This document shows positions 24,126 through 33,410 of a DNA stretch of 64,000 bases, in pieces; position 1 is the stretch's first letter; every line of letters starts with the position of its first letter. The position numbers and the translations under genes are program-made. The notes below the pieces were generated by a model. It searched no databases, was not told the origin of the DNA, and saw only the letters and a program-made list of their open reading frames with translations. The stretch comes from Theionarchaea archaeon (GTDB taxonomy: Archaea; Methanobacteriota_B; Thermococci; Methanofastidiosales; SZ-28-30): contig JACVGT010000034.1 of NCBI GenBank assembly GCA_018992685.1, positions 1 to 64,000 on the forward strand, in the 5' to 3' direction.

Positions 24126-25712
24126 ATGCAGAGGCTGACAAAGCTTTCTTTGGGGATGGTCTCAATAGGGATCATGTTTTTTCTTACCGTAGCACCGTAT
24201 CCTACAGCAGCTGTTGATAGACCTGGTGAGGTTCAAATAACGTCGTGTTCAACCAACTTTGACCCTGCACTCTATGAGGATATGGTTGTATGGATAACAA
24301 AGATAAATGGCACGTATGGGGTTTATGGACTGAACCTTGAAACAGGGAGAAGCTTCTTCAACACCGCAGACCCGTGCAGGAAGAAGAACCCCCAGATCTA
24401 CCAGGACGTTGTGGTCTGGGAAGACATGAGGAATGGCAACTGGGACATCTATGGATATGATCTGGCCACCTATCAAGAATTCCAGATCACCAAAGACGAG
24501 AAGGACCAGACACACCCTGCAATTTACGGAGACATTGTGGTATGGGAGGACAGAAGAAACGGTGAGTCAGATATTTATGGATATAATTTGAAGACGCATG
24601 AGGAGTTCCTTATTTCCAAGAGTGAAGGCTCTCATTACACTCCCGATATTTTCGAAGACCTTGTGGTGTGGCATGGCTACAGGAATTCTGGCAATGCTAT
24701 CTATGGGTATGATCTTCTCACAGGACAGGAGTTTCAGATTGTTGATGTCACGTGGAGTTTTGATTTGGTCTTGTCAGGGAAGTATGTGGTCTGGCAAGAC
24801 TACGACAGCGGGAACCAGGAGATCTATGCCTATAACCTCTCTTCCTCAGAAAGGACCACGGTATTCAGGGATCTATGGCGATGGGAGTGGTCATGCAGGT
24901 CGGATCCCATGACACTGCGCAAGATTGCGGCCTATGATGACACGGTCTTGTGGGCTAGCTACCGTGACTGTAACTACGACATCTACGGGTATAATCTTGC
25001 CACAGGGAATCAGGTTCAGATCACCTCTGATCTTCATGATCAATTCTTTCCTGCTCTTTACAAGAATACTGCTGTGTGGATGGATGATAGAGACGGGAAC
25101 TATAATGTCTATGGATATGACCTTGACTTTCCCGTTGTACCCGTATGGCTGACCTATGAAAAAAAGGTCACACTGCTCAGACTCTCATATGCAGCATTCC
25201 TTGTTTTCTTTGCCATTGGTGCTGGAATCATAGGACGGAAGGTGAAACCTCTTCAGAACCTGTCAGAGAAACCAGTTCAAGTATTGAAAAGGGGACCTGT
25301 ATCTGTTGTGGCACCAGCTGTTGTGTCTCTGATGTTTGCAGCCTTTTCACTGTATTTCTTCGAGAGTTTGGTCCTGTATGAGGCTAATTTTTCCATTATC
25401 GTTACTATTCTCTCTTTTGCACTCATATCATTGCTCCCTGTCTATATTACTGACTGGTGTGCAAGAACGCCGTACATCTTGATGACTGACACGGGTGTTA
25501 CAGTCCTGGGAGTGTGGGGCAACGTCCAAAGGGTAAAGTGGAATGACATTCAAGAGGTCAGTGTGCAAAAGAAAAAGATTGATATCTTCACAGAAAAGCG
25601 AGAAATCATAGTCTGGCTATCCGTACTCTCTGAAAAAGAAAAAGAACAGTTCGTTCGGAGAATCAAGGATCTTTCTGAGAGTGCTGACATACCCCTGCAT
25701 GAAGAAACATGA
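24126..25712 (+). CDS. Membrane-anchored surface protein with TolB-like beta-propeller
   Basis: 528 aa. A signal peptide (about 1-30, ending PTAAVD) is followed by six or so repeats of about 45 residues of the form VVWEDxRNGxxDIYGYDLxT-x2-[EQ]-x-QIT (for example VVWEDRRNGESDIYGYNLKT), which build a TolB-like propeller outside the cell. After residue 345 come three or four TM segments and a C-terminal domain (VKWNDIQEVSVQKKKIDIF) resembling a PH-like domain in the cytoplasm. A propeller linked through TMs to a cytoplasmic domain suggests a surface receptor or scaffold. No catalytic motif was seen. Confidence 0.85.
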   Translation: MQRLTKLSLGMVSIGIMFFLTVAPYPTAAVDRPGEVQITSCSTNFDPALYEDMVVWITKINGTYGVYGLNLETGRSFFNTADPCRKKNPQIYQDVVVWEDMRNGNWDIYGYDLATYQEFQITKDEKDQTHPAIYGDIVVWEDRRNGESDIYGYNLKTHEEFLISKSEGSHYTPDIFEDLVVWHGYRNSGNAIYGYDLLTGQEFQIVDVTWSFDLVLSGKYVVWQDYDSGNQEIYAYNLSSSERTTVFRDLWRWEWSCRSDPMTLRKIAAYDDTVLWASYRDCNYDIYGYNLATGNQVQITSDLHDQFFPALYKNTAVWMDDRDGNYNVYGYDLDFPVVPVWLTYEKKVTLLRLSYAAFLVFFAIGAGIIGRKVKPLQNLSEKPVQVLKRGPVSVVAPAVVSLMFAAFSLYFFESLVLYEANFSIIVTILSFALISLLPVYITDWCARTPYILMTDTGVTVLGVWGNVQRVKWNDIQEVSVQKKKIDIFTEKREIIVWLSVLSEKEKEQFVRRIKDLSESADIPLHEET

Positions 25713-25734
25713 AATGAAAAGCACAAAATGAGAA

Positions 25735-25760
25735 TGAAAAGAAAACCAAATCAAAAGAAA
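25735..25760 (-). terminator. T-rich tract after the DUF885 gene
   Basis: On the minus strand the sequence after the stop is rich in T runs (tttcttttgatttggttttc), fitting an archaeal terminator; it is shared with the convergent propeller gene. Confidence 0.4.
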
Positions 25761-27731
25761 CTATTGCTGTCTTTGGACCATTCTGAATTCTGTGCACATG
25801 AGTGTATCAGTATTGAAGTATGACATCAGTTGGGGAGTCCTGGATTGTATTCTGACAGTACCAAGAGCACACGTCTTCAGTTGAATAGTGGCACCCATCC
25901 TGGAATCAATATACTCCTCTACTCTCTTTTCAAGAAGCGTCAGAGGCACACCGCCACTGCTCAAGACCACGTGGTGGAACTCCTTTATATTGAACGCGTC
26001 ACCCAGTTCATCCATGGCTTTCTGGCGCAATTCCAACATTTTGAGCTTGCCCACCATATACCCTGTGGCCTGGGCAGGCAGCACAATGTACCGGTCCACC
26101 TCGTGAGAAGAATCATCATTTCCCATGGCCTCTTTCATGTAGGCTCTGGCTTCTTCTCGTGTCCACTGTTTATAGTGAATACCGGTATCTGCCACCAATC
26201 TCACAGCACGTAGTAATTCCATGTGCAGGCGTCCAATATTCCCATAGGGATCGTCTTCATACAGCCCCATCTCATAGACCAATTGCTCTGCATATAAGGC
26301 CCACCCTTCTACAAATCCGTTGTTGACTATGTCCCTACGGAATAGTGGCAAGTCCAATTCCTGAGCGATGGAAATCTGGAAGTAGTGACCTGGGATCGCC
26401 TCGTGGTAGGCAATAGTTGGCATCCGGTACGTGGGAACATATGAATTTCCTATGCCTGTATGGAATGCACCAGGACGGGAGCCGTCCAGAGAAGCCTGTA
26501 CGTAGAATCCACCCCCGCCGCCAAAGGAAGGTTCTCCAACAACGATTAGTTCAGCAGCAGGACGTATGTCAAATACTTCATCCAACCGTGAATCCACATC
26601 ATCCAGGATGTCCTCATACGTTGAAATGACCTCTTCCTTCCCCGATTGAGTGTATGTATTTATGAACCCCCGTTCCATGATGGCCCTGTCAATAAGTGTA
26701 TTCATGCTCTCGTCTTGGGGGTACCCTAGTCCATCAAAGACTTCACGCATTTCCTGTTGAATTCGATCTACTTCTGCAAGGCCCATCTGATGAATTTCCT
26801 CCGGGGTCAACACGGTGGATGTCTCATGACGGAGCATGTACTGGTAGTACTCATCTCCTTCAGGAAACCTCCATACGCCAGCTGTACTGGTGGCAACTGT
26901 CTCCAGGTACTCAACATACTCCAGAAGATCAGCATAGGCAGGGAGGACAGACTCTTCAACGGCCTTCAAAGCTTCTTCACGAAGCACATCTCTCTCCTCA
27001 TCTGACAGGTCAACCTCTTCGACTTTATCAGCAAAATAGGTGTAGAAAAGGATCGACCTGCCGCTGATGGTTGAAGGATCCCTGGAACTTGAGCCGAGGA
27101 ATTCCATCAGCATCTGCCTGGTCATTGTGAGGATATAGGTGGGCGGGATGACTCCCAATTCTTCTCGCTTTTTCAATCCTGTGAGCAACTGTGCAACCTG
27201 TGTATCCACGCTGGAAAGACGAGCAACGTAATCCTCACAGTCTTCTTCATCAGTAAGGGTATGGTACTCCGTGAACAGACGAATAAGCTCGTCATGATAG
27301 CTGAGGAGGAAGTGGTGTATGGGATAGTTATAGTACATGAATTTCCGGCCACGCACGAGGTCGTCCAGGTACCATTCGTAGGTATCATAGGAAATCTGCT
27401 GATCCTCGGTTAATGAAGAGCGATCGTACTCCCTCAATAACCTCAAGATGGCGCTTTCCAGTTCCTGGGTTTCCCTGATGTACTCATCTGATAGATCATT
27501 CAAGGTATTGTTCCGAAGTCCAACCTCTTCAGAGATTCCCAGTGCTGTGACCCATTCAGGATATCTCAGCAGTAGTTGCTTGAAGGATGCGTCAAAGAAC
27601 TCATCAATGGACAATCCTTTCAAGTCAGACACGATATCATCCACTGTCGAAGATTGTACGGACGATTGTGAACTCTGGCCAATACAACCCGACAGTGCTA
27701 GTACTACAACAAGGGCCATGATTTTCCGCAT
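25761..27731 (-). CDS. DUF885-family lipoprotein, probable metallopeptidase
   Basis: 656 aa from ATG 27731 (the ggagatgat before it fits a Shine-Dalgarno 10 nt away; ATG 27746 is an alternative). The N-terminus VVVLALSGCIGQSS is a lipoprotein signal with lipobox Cys, so the protein is anchored outside. The motif YHEAIPGHYFQ (HExxxH) about 440 residues in is the putative zinc site of DUF885 proteins, related to carboxypeptidase Taq/M32-like folds. EGWALYAEQLVYEMGLYEDD downstream supplies the third ligand region. It probably degrades external peptides. A 17-bp palindrome lies in its upstream region. Confidence 0.88.
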   Translation of the reverse strand: MRKIMALVVVLALSGCIGQSSQSSVQSSTVDDIVSDLKGLSIDEFFDASFKQLLLRYPEWVTALGISEEVGLRNNTLNDLSDEYIRETQELESAILRLLREYDRSSLTEDQQISYDTYEWYLDDLVRGRKFMYYNYPIHHFLLSYHDELIRLFTEYHTLTDEEDCEDYVARLSSVDTQVAQLLTGLKKREELGVIPPTYILTMTRQMLMEFLGSSSRDPSTISGRSILFYTYFADKVEEVDLSDEERDVLREEALKAVEESVLPAYADLLEYVEYLETVATSTAGVWRFPEGDEYYQYMLRHETSTVLTPEEIHQMGLAEVDRIQQEMREVFDGLGYPQDESMNTLIDRAIMERGFINTYTQSGKEEVISTYEDILDDVDSRLDEVFDIRPAAELIVVGEPSFGGGGGFYVQASLDGSRPGAFHTGIGNSYVPTYRMPTIAYHEAIPGHYFQISIAQELDLPLFRRDIVNNGFVEGWALYAEQLVYEMGLYEDDPYGNIGRLHMELLRAVRLVADTGIHYKQWTREEARAYMKEAMGNDDSSHEVDRYIVLPAQATGYMVGKLKMLELRQKAMDELGDAFNIKEFHHVVLSSGGVPLTLLEKRVEEYIDSRMGATIQLKTCALGTVRIQSRTPQLMSYFNTDTLMCTEFRMVQRQQ

Positions 27732-27787
27732 TTTCGTGGTAATCATCTCCTTACTTCTATATCACGCGTGTTTGAATGCTCTTTTCT

Positions 27788-27804
27788 TACTATAGTCTAT
27801 AGTA
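27788..27804. promoter_or_regulatory. 17-bp palindrome upstream of the DUF885 gene
   Basis: TACTATAG-t-CTATAGTA is perfect in both arms, 57-73 nt upstream of ATG 27731, between divergent promoters. It is a likely operator; the regulator is unknown. Confidence 0.5.
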
Positions 27805-27924
27805 GCTATTACTGTGACGGAGATATGTTAAATACTTTTGGGTTTCTTATTCGTACGGAATGAGCACATCTTCTCAGAATCCAAAGAAGGCAAACCATAA
27901 AAGTGTGAGTTCCAATGTGAGGCA

Positions 27925-28755
27925 ATGACTAGAATTTTCACTCTGGTTGAAGATTATTCTGGATATGAGAGTCCCTTTCTCGCTCACCATGGAGTGAGCT
28001 TTCTCATCGAAGGTACAAGGACCATACTCTTCGATGCAGGACAGAAAGCATTCCCCCTCCTGTACAACATGGAAAGGCTGGGACGTGACCCATCCACGAT
28101 AGACTGTGTCTTCCTTTCTCACTGTCATTATGACCATACAGGTGGGTTACTCGATGTTCTGAGAGCTATCAACGAGAGGATACCTGTCATCGCACATTCC
28201 ACCGTTTTTAGACCCCATTTTTCTGAAAAAGAGTCAGAGAATGTAGGGATCCCCTTCGGACAGGAAGTGGTTCAGGAGTACTGTCAGCTTGTCCTGAGAG
28301 ACAGTCCCTTTGAGATCATGGAAAATGTGTATTCCACAGGAGAGATCGTTCACAGAGAAGGGTTTGAGACGGAGGCGCTGCAGAACATGAGGTTATACAC
28401 GTTGGAAAAGGGTAATCCAGTGAAGGATTGGCTCATGGATGACATGAGTATTGTCATGAAGACTCCTGAAGGGTTGGTGATTGTTACTGGCTGCTCCCAT
28501 GCAGGAATCGTGAGCATCATTGACCATGCTGTTTCTCTGATGCATGAGAAGAGAATTAAGGCGGTGATAGGGGGGTTCCATCTCATTGAAGCAGGGAAAG
28601 AGCACATTGAAAAGACAGTAGACGCATTGAGGGCCCGGAACGTACAGGGGCTGTACACAGGACACTGTACGGGACTGAGAGCGGAAGCGCTGTTCCTGGA
28701 TTCATGGGGAGAACAGTTTCATAAACTACATTCAGGGATGGTAATAGAGATTTGA
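27925..28755 (+). CDS. MBL-fold protein of the 7,8-dihydropterin synthase-like group
   Basis: 276 aa. HCHYDHTGG carries the metal ligands, with ILFDAGQKAFPLLYNM before it, GCSHAGIVSIIDHAV and GGFHLI after it and YTGHCTG near the C-terminus, the pattern of the archaeal 7,8-dihydropterin-6-methyl-4-(beta-D-ribofuranosyl)aminobenzene 5'-phosphate synthase-related MBL group. Many proteins so annotated have other hydrolase functions, so a role in methanopterin synthesis is only possible. A TATA box ccataaaagt (27896-27905) is 24-26 nt upstream of the ATG, indicating a leaderless mRNA. Confidence 0.88.
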   Translation: MTRIFTLVEDYSGYESPFLAHHGVSFLIEGTRTILFDAGQKAFPLLYNMERLGRDPSTIDCVFLSHCHYDHTGGLLDVLRAINERIPVIAHSTVFRPHFSEKESENVGIPFGQEVVQEYCQLVLRDSPFEIMENVYSTGEIVHREGFETEALQNMRLYTLEKGNPVKDWLMDDMSIVMKTPEGLVIVTGCSHAGIVSIIDHAVSLMHEKRIKAVIGGFHLIEAGKEHIEKTVDALRARNVQGLYTGHCTGLRAEALFLDSWGEQFHKLHSGMVIEI

Positions 28756-28778
28756 TCCGTCCTGCCAGAGGATGAGGA

Positions 28779-29777
28779 TCAGCCGTAGTATCGTTTGAAG
28801 ATCCGACAGATTGCCAGTGAAACCCAGAGCTGCATTTCTCTGTTTTTTGGACTGTCTTTATACCCTTTCTTCTGGTATGACAGTCTCCATAATCCGTTGT
28901 CCTCCTGGCTGTCAATGAACCACTGGAGTGCTTTTTTCACGTCCGGGTCCTCTTCAGGAATTCCGATGAGCGAAATGGAGTCCATGGCAGACACCAGGTT
29001 GTTCCACCAGAAGGGGAACTCAAATCGAACCCAGTATTCCTCTGATTGATAGGAGGTGTAAGAATCCTTCTTGAAAAACCGAGATTTCAGCAGGGTGGCT
29101 GCTGCCACAGCTTCTTCTGAGTGTCTGTAGCGAGGGTGAGAGGCGAAAGCGCGCAACACCATACCGGTGCAAGTGTGAGAAAAAGGCTGTGACCTATCAG
29201 GGCTGAGCGGTTCAGCATACTGACTGGTTAGCTGGATTTGTTCGTTCCAGGATATGTCTCTGGTAAGGAGAGGGATGGTCCACCCGTTGTCATGCTGCCT
29301 CATAGACAACAACCACTGAAGCCCTTTTTTGACTCTGGGGTCTTCTGTATAGCCTGCTGTAATGAGCAGGGACAGGATAGCACCTGTGTAGTAGGTGGCA
29401 TACTGGTTGCCAATCATTCCACGGACGTCTCCCTGTTCAGTCTGACAGGAAAACAGGAACTCTGCAGCTTTCTGGATTGAAGGGTGTTCGTTGGTGAACT
29501 GGTACATATCTACAAGGAATCTGAATTGCCTCCACGTCTCAACCAGAGGATAGTGATGGTCAGGATAAACGTTCTTTCGCGCTCCAGGGTATTTCCACGA
29601 CCCATCACGCAGTTGGGATTGTATTATTTTCTGCGGTTCTGGCAATTCCCAGACATTCTGTATGGATGGCACTGGGCTGGACAGCAAATCTCGTTCGGTA
29701 AAATACTTCAGTGCGGGGCCAGATGATAGGAGAAGAGGAGTGGGGTCATGCTGAAGATAGAGGTTCCATGAAGACAT
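28779..29777 (-). CDS. Prenyltransferase/squalene-cyclase-like repeat protein
   Basis: 332 aa from ATG 29777. Several alpha/alpha repeats of the form [IL]-x-x-Q-x-x-DGSW are visible: IIQSQLRDGSWKYPG, LLSMRQHDNGWTIPLL, FIDSQEDNGLWRLSY. This QW-like pattern folds into an alpha6-alpha6 barrel as in squalene cyclases and prenyltransferase beta subunits. There is no DxDD catalytic motif, so it is probably not a cyclase. Proteins of this group in archaea are mostly uncharacterised. It lies downstream of ubiD on the same strand with 94 nt between. Confidence 0.8.
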   Translation of the reverse strand: MSSWNLYLQHDPTPLLLSSGPALKYFTERDLLSSPVPSIQNVWELPEPQKIIQSQLRDGSWKYPGARKNVYPDHHYPLVETWRQFRFLVDMYQFTNEHPSIQKAAEFLFSCQTEQGDVRGMIGNQYATYYTGAILSLLITAGYTEDPRVKKGLQWLLSMRQHDNGWTIPLLTRDISWNEQIQLTSQYAEPLSPDRSQPFSHTCTGMVLRAFASHPRYRHSEEAVAAATLLKSRFFKKDSYTSYQSEEYWVRFEFPFWWNNLVSAMDSISLIGIPEEDPDVKKALQWFIDSQEDNGLWRLSYQKKGYKDSPKNREMQLWVSLAICRIFKRYYG

Positions 29778-29871
29778 GATATCGACCTGGTTCTTTCGGT
29801 GTATGATTTTTCTTTTCTTATGAGGTTGATGGTTCTTTGCAGTCGTGGAAGAGATTTCACTGTACTGTGGT

Positions 29872-31122
29872 TTAAATGACTTTCTCGAAATCCTTCCTCT
29901 CTTTGTCCAGAGGGATGGTGCAGTCAAATCCAGCTTTGCAGGTTTTTCTCCTGTCCTCTCCAGGGTCTGAGCTGGGGTCGAGGCTTGATCCAGGGGAATC
30001 CGGATATGAGTATACATCCTTGTCTGCCTGGAACCGCGTTGAGAATGCCCAGAGTCTATCATCTGGATTCAGAATATCAATGTCTTCGTCAAAGACAAAG
30101 ACATGCTTCAGGCTCTTATGTGCATCCAGTGCAGTCTCAATCACGTTTCCTGGGTCGTCATTGCTGTGTTTTACAATGGACACTGAACAACCAAGCCAGT
30201 CGATACCACCATCCGTGAAGGCCAGATCCTTCACTGTGCACATCTTCCGGAGTTCCCGGTAGATGAGGGGCAGCTTTCCGAATCCCATCAAGAATGAGTG
30301 CTCCCCTCTACCCGGAGTCAACGCGTAGTAAATGGGGGTTTTCTGCTGCAGGATTTTCGTGATTTTGAGCACCGGCTGTTGCCGTACGAGATCCAGTGTT
30401 CCTGTCATATCAACAAAAGGTCCTTCTTTCCCCTGTTCTGGAGTGAGTTCTCCCAGCAGGACAATCTCACTGCTTGCAGGCACCGACAACCCATTCTCTA
30501 CTGTCACCATTTCAATAGGGGTCTCGTAGAACCCACCCGCGAGAGAGGTCTCGTCCACAGGGTCTGGAGTGGAAATTGCGGCAGCAAATAGTAGGGCGGG
30601 ATCGAGACCCAGGCAGATAGCTACATCAATGTGCCTGTTGTTCCTGGTGTAACAGTTCCACGTATGCCTGTGGCAGATTCTGGTGGTGCACATATTCTTT
30701 CCCTTGACCAGAATTCTGTGATAGGAGAGGTTACGTGTCTCACACTCTGTCACAAAAACACCGGCTGTTATGTAGGGTCCTGGGTCAGAATCGTAGTACG
30801 TCAGAATTGGTAGCTTTCCAAGGTCTGCTTCGACTTCCTCAAAGGGCTGCTTTTCAACAATAACTGGATCTACAGGGTGATCCAGAGCTCTCACAACTTT
30901 TTCCTGAAGTTCTTTCCAGTTCATGTCGAAGATTGCACAAAAATTCTCTCGTGTACACAGGTTCGAAGCAATCCTGTAATCCATCCCTGTGTTTTCGAAA
31001 AGGAAGGCTGTGTCAGACTTCCGGATTATCTGGGAAATCTCATCCAGCGAAACTGCTTTTGTCACTCGCTCAAGTCTGCCTTTTGAGGCAAGCTTTCCGA
31101 GTGCCTGGCTGAAGGTGTACAT
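29872..31122 (-). CDS. UbiD-family decarboxylase, candidate anhydromevalonate-phosphate decarboxylase
   Basis: 416 aa, the length of the archaeal UbiD group. ILTYYDSDPGPYITAGVFVT, then NLSYHRILVKGKNMCTTRIC and a conserved FGKLPLIYRELRKM segment fit the family, which uses prenylated FMN to decarboxylate unsaturated acids. In the archaeal mevalonate pathway a UbiD of this length makes isopentenyl phosphate from trans-anhydromevalonate 5-phosphate; that role is likely but not proven. A Shine-Dalgarno (gtggaggtgaactc) precedes the ATG. No UbiX or phosphomevalonate dehydratase gene is in the window. Confidence 0.9.
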   Translation of the reverse strand: MYTFSQALGKLASKGRLERVTKAVSLDEISQIIRKSDTAFLFENTGMDYRIASNLCTRENFCAIFDMNWKELQEKVVRALDHPVDPVIVEKQPFEEVEADLGKLPILTYYDSDPGPYITAGVFVTECETRNLSYHRILVKGKNMCTTRICHRHTWNCYTRNNRHIDVAICLGLDPALLFAAAISTPDPVDETSLAGGFYETPIEMVTVENGLSVPASSEIVLLGELTPEQGKEGPFVDMTGTLDLVRQQPVLKITKILQQKTPIYYALTPGRGEHSFLMGFGKLPLIYRELRKMCTVKDLAFTDGGIDWLGCSVSIVKHSNDDPGNVIETALDAHKSLKHVFVFDEDIDILNPDDRLWAFSTRFQADKDVYSYPDSPGSSLDPSSDPGEDRRKTCKAGFDCTIPLDKERKDFEKVI

Positions 31123-31292
31123 GAGTTCACCTCCACTACCTGAAGAACCAGTTGTATTAAGCTTTACTGTTCCAGGACGTCATTTTGATTACATGGATAT
31201 AAACGAAAGGTATCTGTGTCATGCCAATCGAGAGAAGGTCTGTATTGCCCAGGCGACAAGATACCAGTACCCTTTGAAACATGTGGGAATGG

Positions 31293-32408
31293 TCAGTCCC
31301 TTCTTCTCAAAGACAGTACTGCTATCATCAAGAAGAGAGATGCAAACCCGACCAGAGCGACAATATCTATCCATATCTTTTCCAGCCCCCATCCTCGCAG
31401 CATGACATCACGGCACGCATCTACAGCATATGTGGGAGGAATCATGTATGATGCAGGTCGCAGCCATGAGGGGATAGCCTCAATGGGCCAGAAAATCCCT
31501 GACAGCAGAAAGGCTGGCAATACTACAAAGGGGAAGAACTGGATAGCCTGTACTTCCCTCTTGGCAAGGCCTGACAACAAAATTCCCAGAGACTGGCTCA
31601 CAACTGCCAGAAGGGCAATGACTACAAAGGCCACAGCCACATTTCCCACAACAGTGACCTTGAACACAAGGACACCAACCGTCAAAAGGAATGCAGACTG
31701 CAGTGTGCCCAGCAGACCGAAAGCCAGAGCGTATCCTGTCACGATTTCACTCTCCCGAAGGGGAGTTGCCAACAATCGATCCAGTGTACCTGAAACGCGC
31801 TCCCCCACAAAAGTTATGAGTGTCAAAAGAATGGTGAGAAGATACGCAACAAATGACAGAATTCCGGGAAAGAAATAATCCATGAAACTAGCATTCTTCC
31901 CGAATATGGAATCTTCATGTATGGTGATTGGTGCCTCTTGTCCGATTTCTTGCATGGTGCCTGTCATAGCAGCGGTTATGCTCTTCAGGACGGGATTTGC
32001 CACATTGGGATTGCTCCTGTCAATAATGACCTGAATTTCACCCGGGAACGAGGCAGTTATAACCTCCTGTGTGAAATGCTCAGGGAACACAATTGCTGCA
32101 AGAGCTCTTCCATGTTCTACATCATTCCGAGCTTCATCTGCACTTTTCAGTGTGGTTATGTCAAGCATCTGCCTGTCAAGCTGGGATATGATTTCTTCTG
32201 ACAAGGAAATCCAGACACCCTGGGCTGTAGATCCTTCATCAGCATTCACAACAATCACAGGAACATCTTTGACATCTCCACTGAATGCTACTCCAAACAC
32301 GAACATGGCAAAAAGAGGAGCCAGAAACATAAGGGCAGGCGTCCGCCTGTCATTCTTGAGGTCCCTGAACACACGTTTTGTCACTGCAAGACAGCGATAG
32401 ATCTTCAT
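31293..32408 (-). CDS. ABC-2 type transporter permease (NatB/YhfI-like)
   Basis: 371 aa: one N-terminal TM (APLFAMFVFGVAFSG), an extracellular domain of about 150 residues (VPVIVVNADEGSTAQGVWIS), then five C-terminal TMs with VGERVSGTLDRLLATPLRES as ABC-2 motif. This layout (1 TM, large outside loop, 5 TM) is typical of drug- or lipid-exporting ABC-2 permeases. It overlaps the ATPase gene by 4 nt. It is unrelated in layout to the exporter of the RiPP locus. Confidence 0.9.
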   Translation of the reverse strand: MKIYRCLAVTKRVFRDLKNDRRTPALMFLAPLFAMFVFGVAFSGDVKDVPVIVVNADEGSTAQGVWISLSEEIISQLDRQMLDITTLKSADEARNDVEHGRALAAIVFPEHFTQEVITASFPGEIQVIIDRSNPNVANPVLKSITAAMTGTMQEIGQEAPITIHEDSIFGKNASFMDYFFPGILSFVAYLLTILLTLITFVGERVSGTLDRLLATPLRESEIVTGYALAFGLLGTLQSAFLLTVGVLVFKVTVVGNVAVAFVVIALLAVVSQSLGILLSGLAKREVQAIQFFPFVVLPAFLLSGIFWPIEAIPSWLRPASYMIPPTYAVDACRDVMLRGWGLEKIWIDIVALVGFASLFLMIAVLSLRRRD

Positions 32409-33133
32409 GGTGTCACCTCCTGTCTGGAGAACTCTACGAAGGCATCTTCCAGCGAGGTTGTTTCTGTCTTTTCAAGGAGCTCAGTGGGGCTTCCCTCCGC
32501 AATGATTCTCCCTCTTCTGATAAACCCGATCTTGTCGCAACGCCTGGCTTCATCCATGTAGTGCGTGGTAATCAGAATTGTAGTTCCCGTATCTTTGAGG
32601 GCATGGAAGTGATCCCAGAAGGCAAGTCTCAACTCTGGGTCCACGCCCACGGTGGGTTCATCCAGAAAGAGGAGACACGGGTCATGAATGAGGGCACACG
32701 CCAGAGAGACTCTGTGTTTCATCCCGCCACTCAGGTGTGCGATAAGTGTATTCTTCCACGCTTCCAGGTCTACAAATCTCAGGAGCTCATTTTCTTTCTC
32801 AATAATGGCCGAACGTGGGAGTCCAAAGATTTCGCCATAGAACTCCAGGAGTTCAGTGACTTTCAACCCCGTGTCAAGTGCTGTCTCCTGGGGCATGTAC
32901 CCGATATTGGATGCTATGCTCTTGTCAGGAACTCTTCTCTCCAGGACGTATGCTTCCCCCGAAGTTGGGACCAGGAGACTTGATAATATCCGGATGATAG
33001 TGGTCTTTCCTGCCCCATTGGGACCGAGTAATCCATATATTTCGCCTTCTGATACGGTCAGGTCCAATCTGTCCACTGCGGTGACTGTCCCGAACTTCTT
33101 GACCAGTTGCATAGTCCGAATGATATTTCCCAC
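32405..33133 (-). CDS. ABC-2 transporter ATPase
   Basis: 242 aa with a GTG start at 33133 (gaggtgaaaag upstream); ATG 33112 would give MQLVKKFG. Walker A GPNGAGKTTI, signature LSGGMKHRVSLACALI, Walker B CLLFLDEPTVGVDP and H-loop TTHYMDEARRCD are intact. It forms an exporter with the permease gene that overlaps its end by 4 nt. Confidence 0.93.
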   Translation of the reverse strand: MGNIIRTMQLVKKFGTVTAVDRLDLTVSEGEIYGLLGPNGAGKTTIIRILSSLLVPTSGEAYVLERRVPDKSIASNIGYMPQETALDTGLKVTELLEFYGEIFGLPRSAIIEKENELLRFVDLEAWKNTLIAHLSGGMKHRVSLACALIHDPCLLFLDEPTVGVDPELRLAFWDHFHALKDTGTTILITTHYMDEARRCDKIGFIRRGRIIAEGSPTELLEKTETTSLEDAFVEFSRQEVTP

Positions 33134-33380
33134 CTTTTCACCTCGTCGAGCTATGCAGCACGCCTCTTAAACTTTATGATACGTGAGAGGTATGACAGAC
33201 GCTTCTTGTTTTTGTGTCTTCATCAGCACAGTTCCCTGCAGGCCAGCTATGGTGTGCAGAGATCACGAATCTGTTACAACGAGGGGAAAGAGAAGAAAGA
33301 GCCCCCGACCCGGCAAAATGGGAGATTTTGCAGAATGAATCAGAACGATGAAATACCCACCGCACATGTTAGGTAGTATT

Positions 33381-33388
33381 ATTATAAG
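33381..33388 (+). promoter_or_regulatory. TATA box of the ECF S-component gene
   Basis: attataag about 26 nt before ATG 33411; leaderless start. Confidence 0.6.
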
Positions 33389-33410
33389 AAAGAACAGGAT
33401 ACACTGTTTC

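Noticed and set aside
31293-33133. Second ABC-2 system as part of the RiPP locus
   Set aside because: It lies 10 kb away among unrelated genes, and its permease has a different architecture from the exporter beside the RiPP genes.
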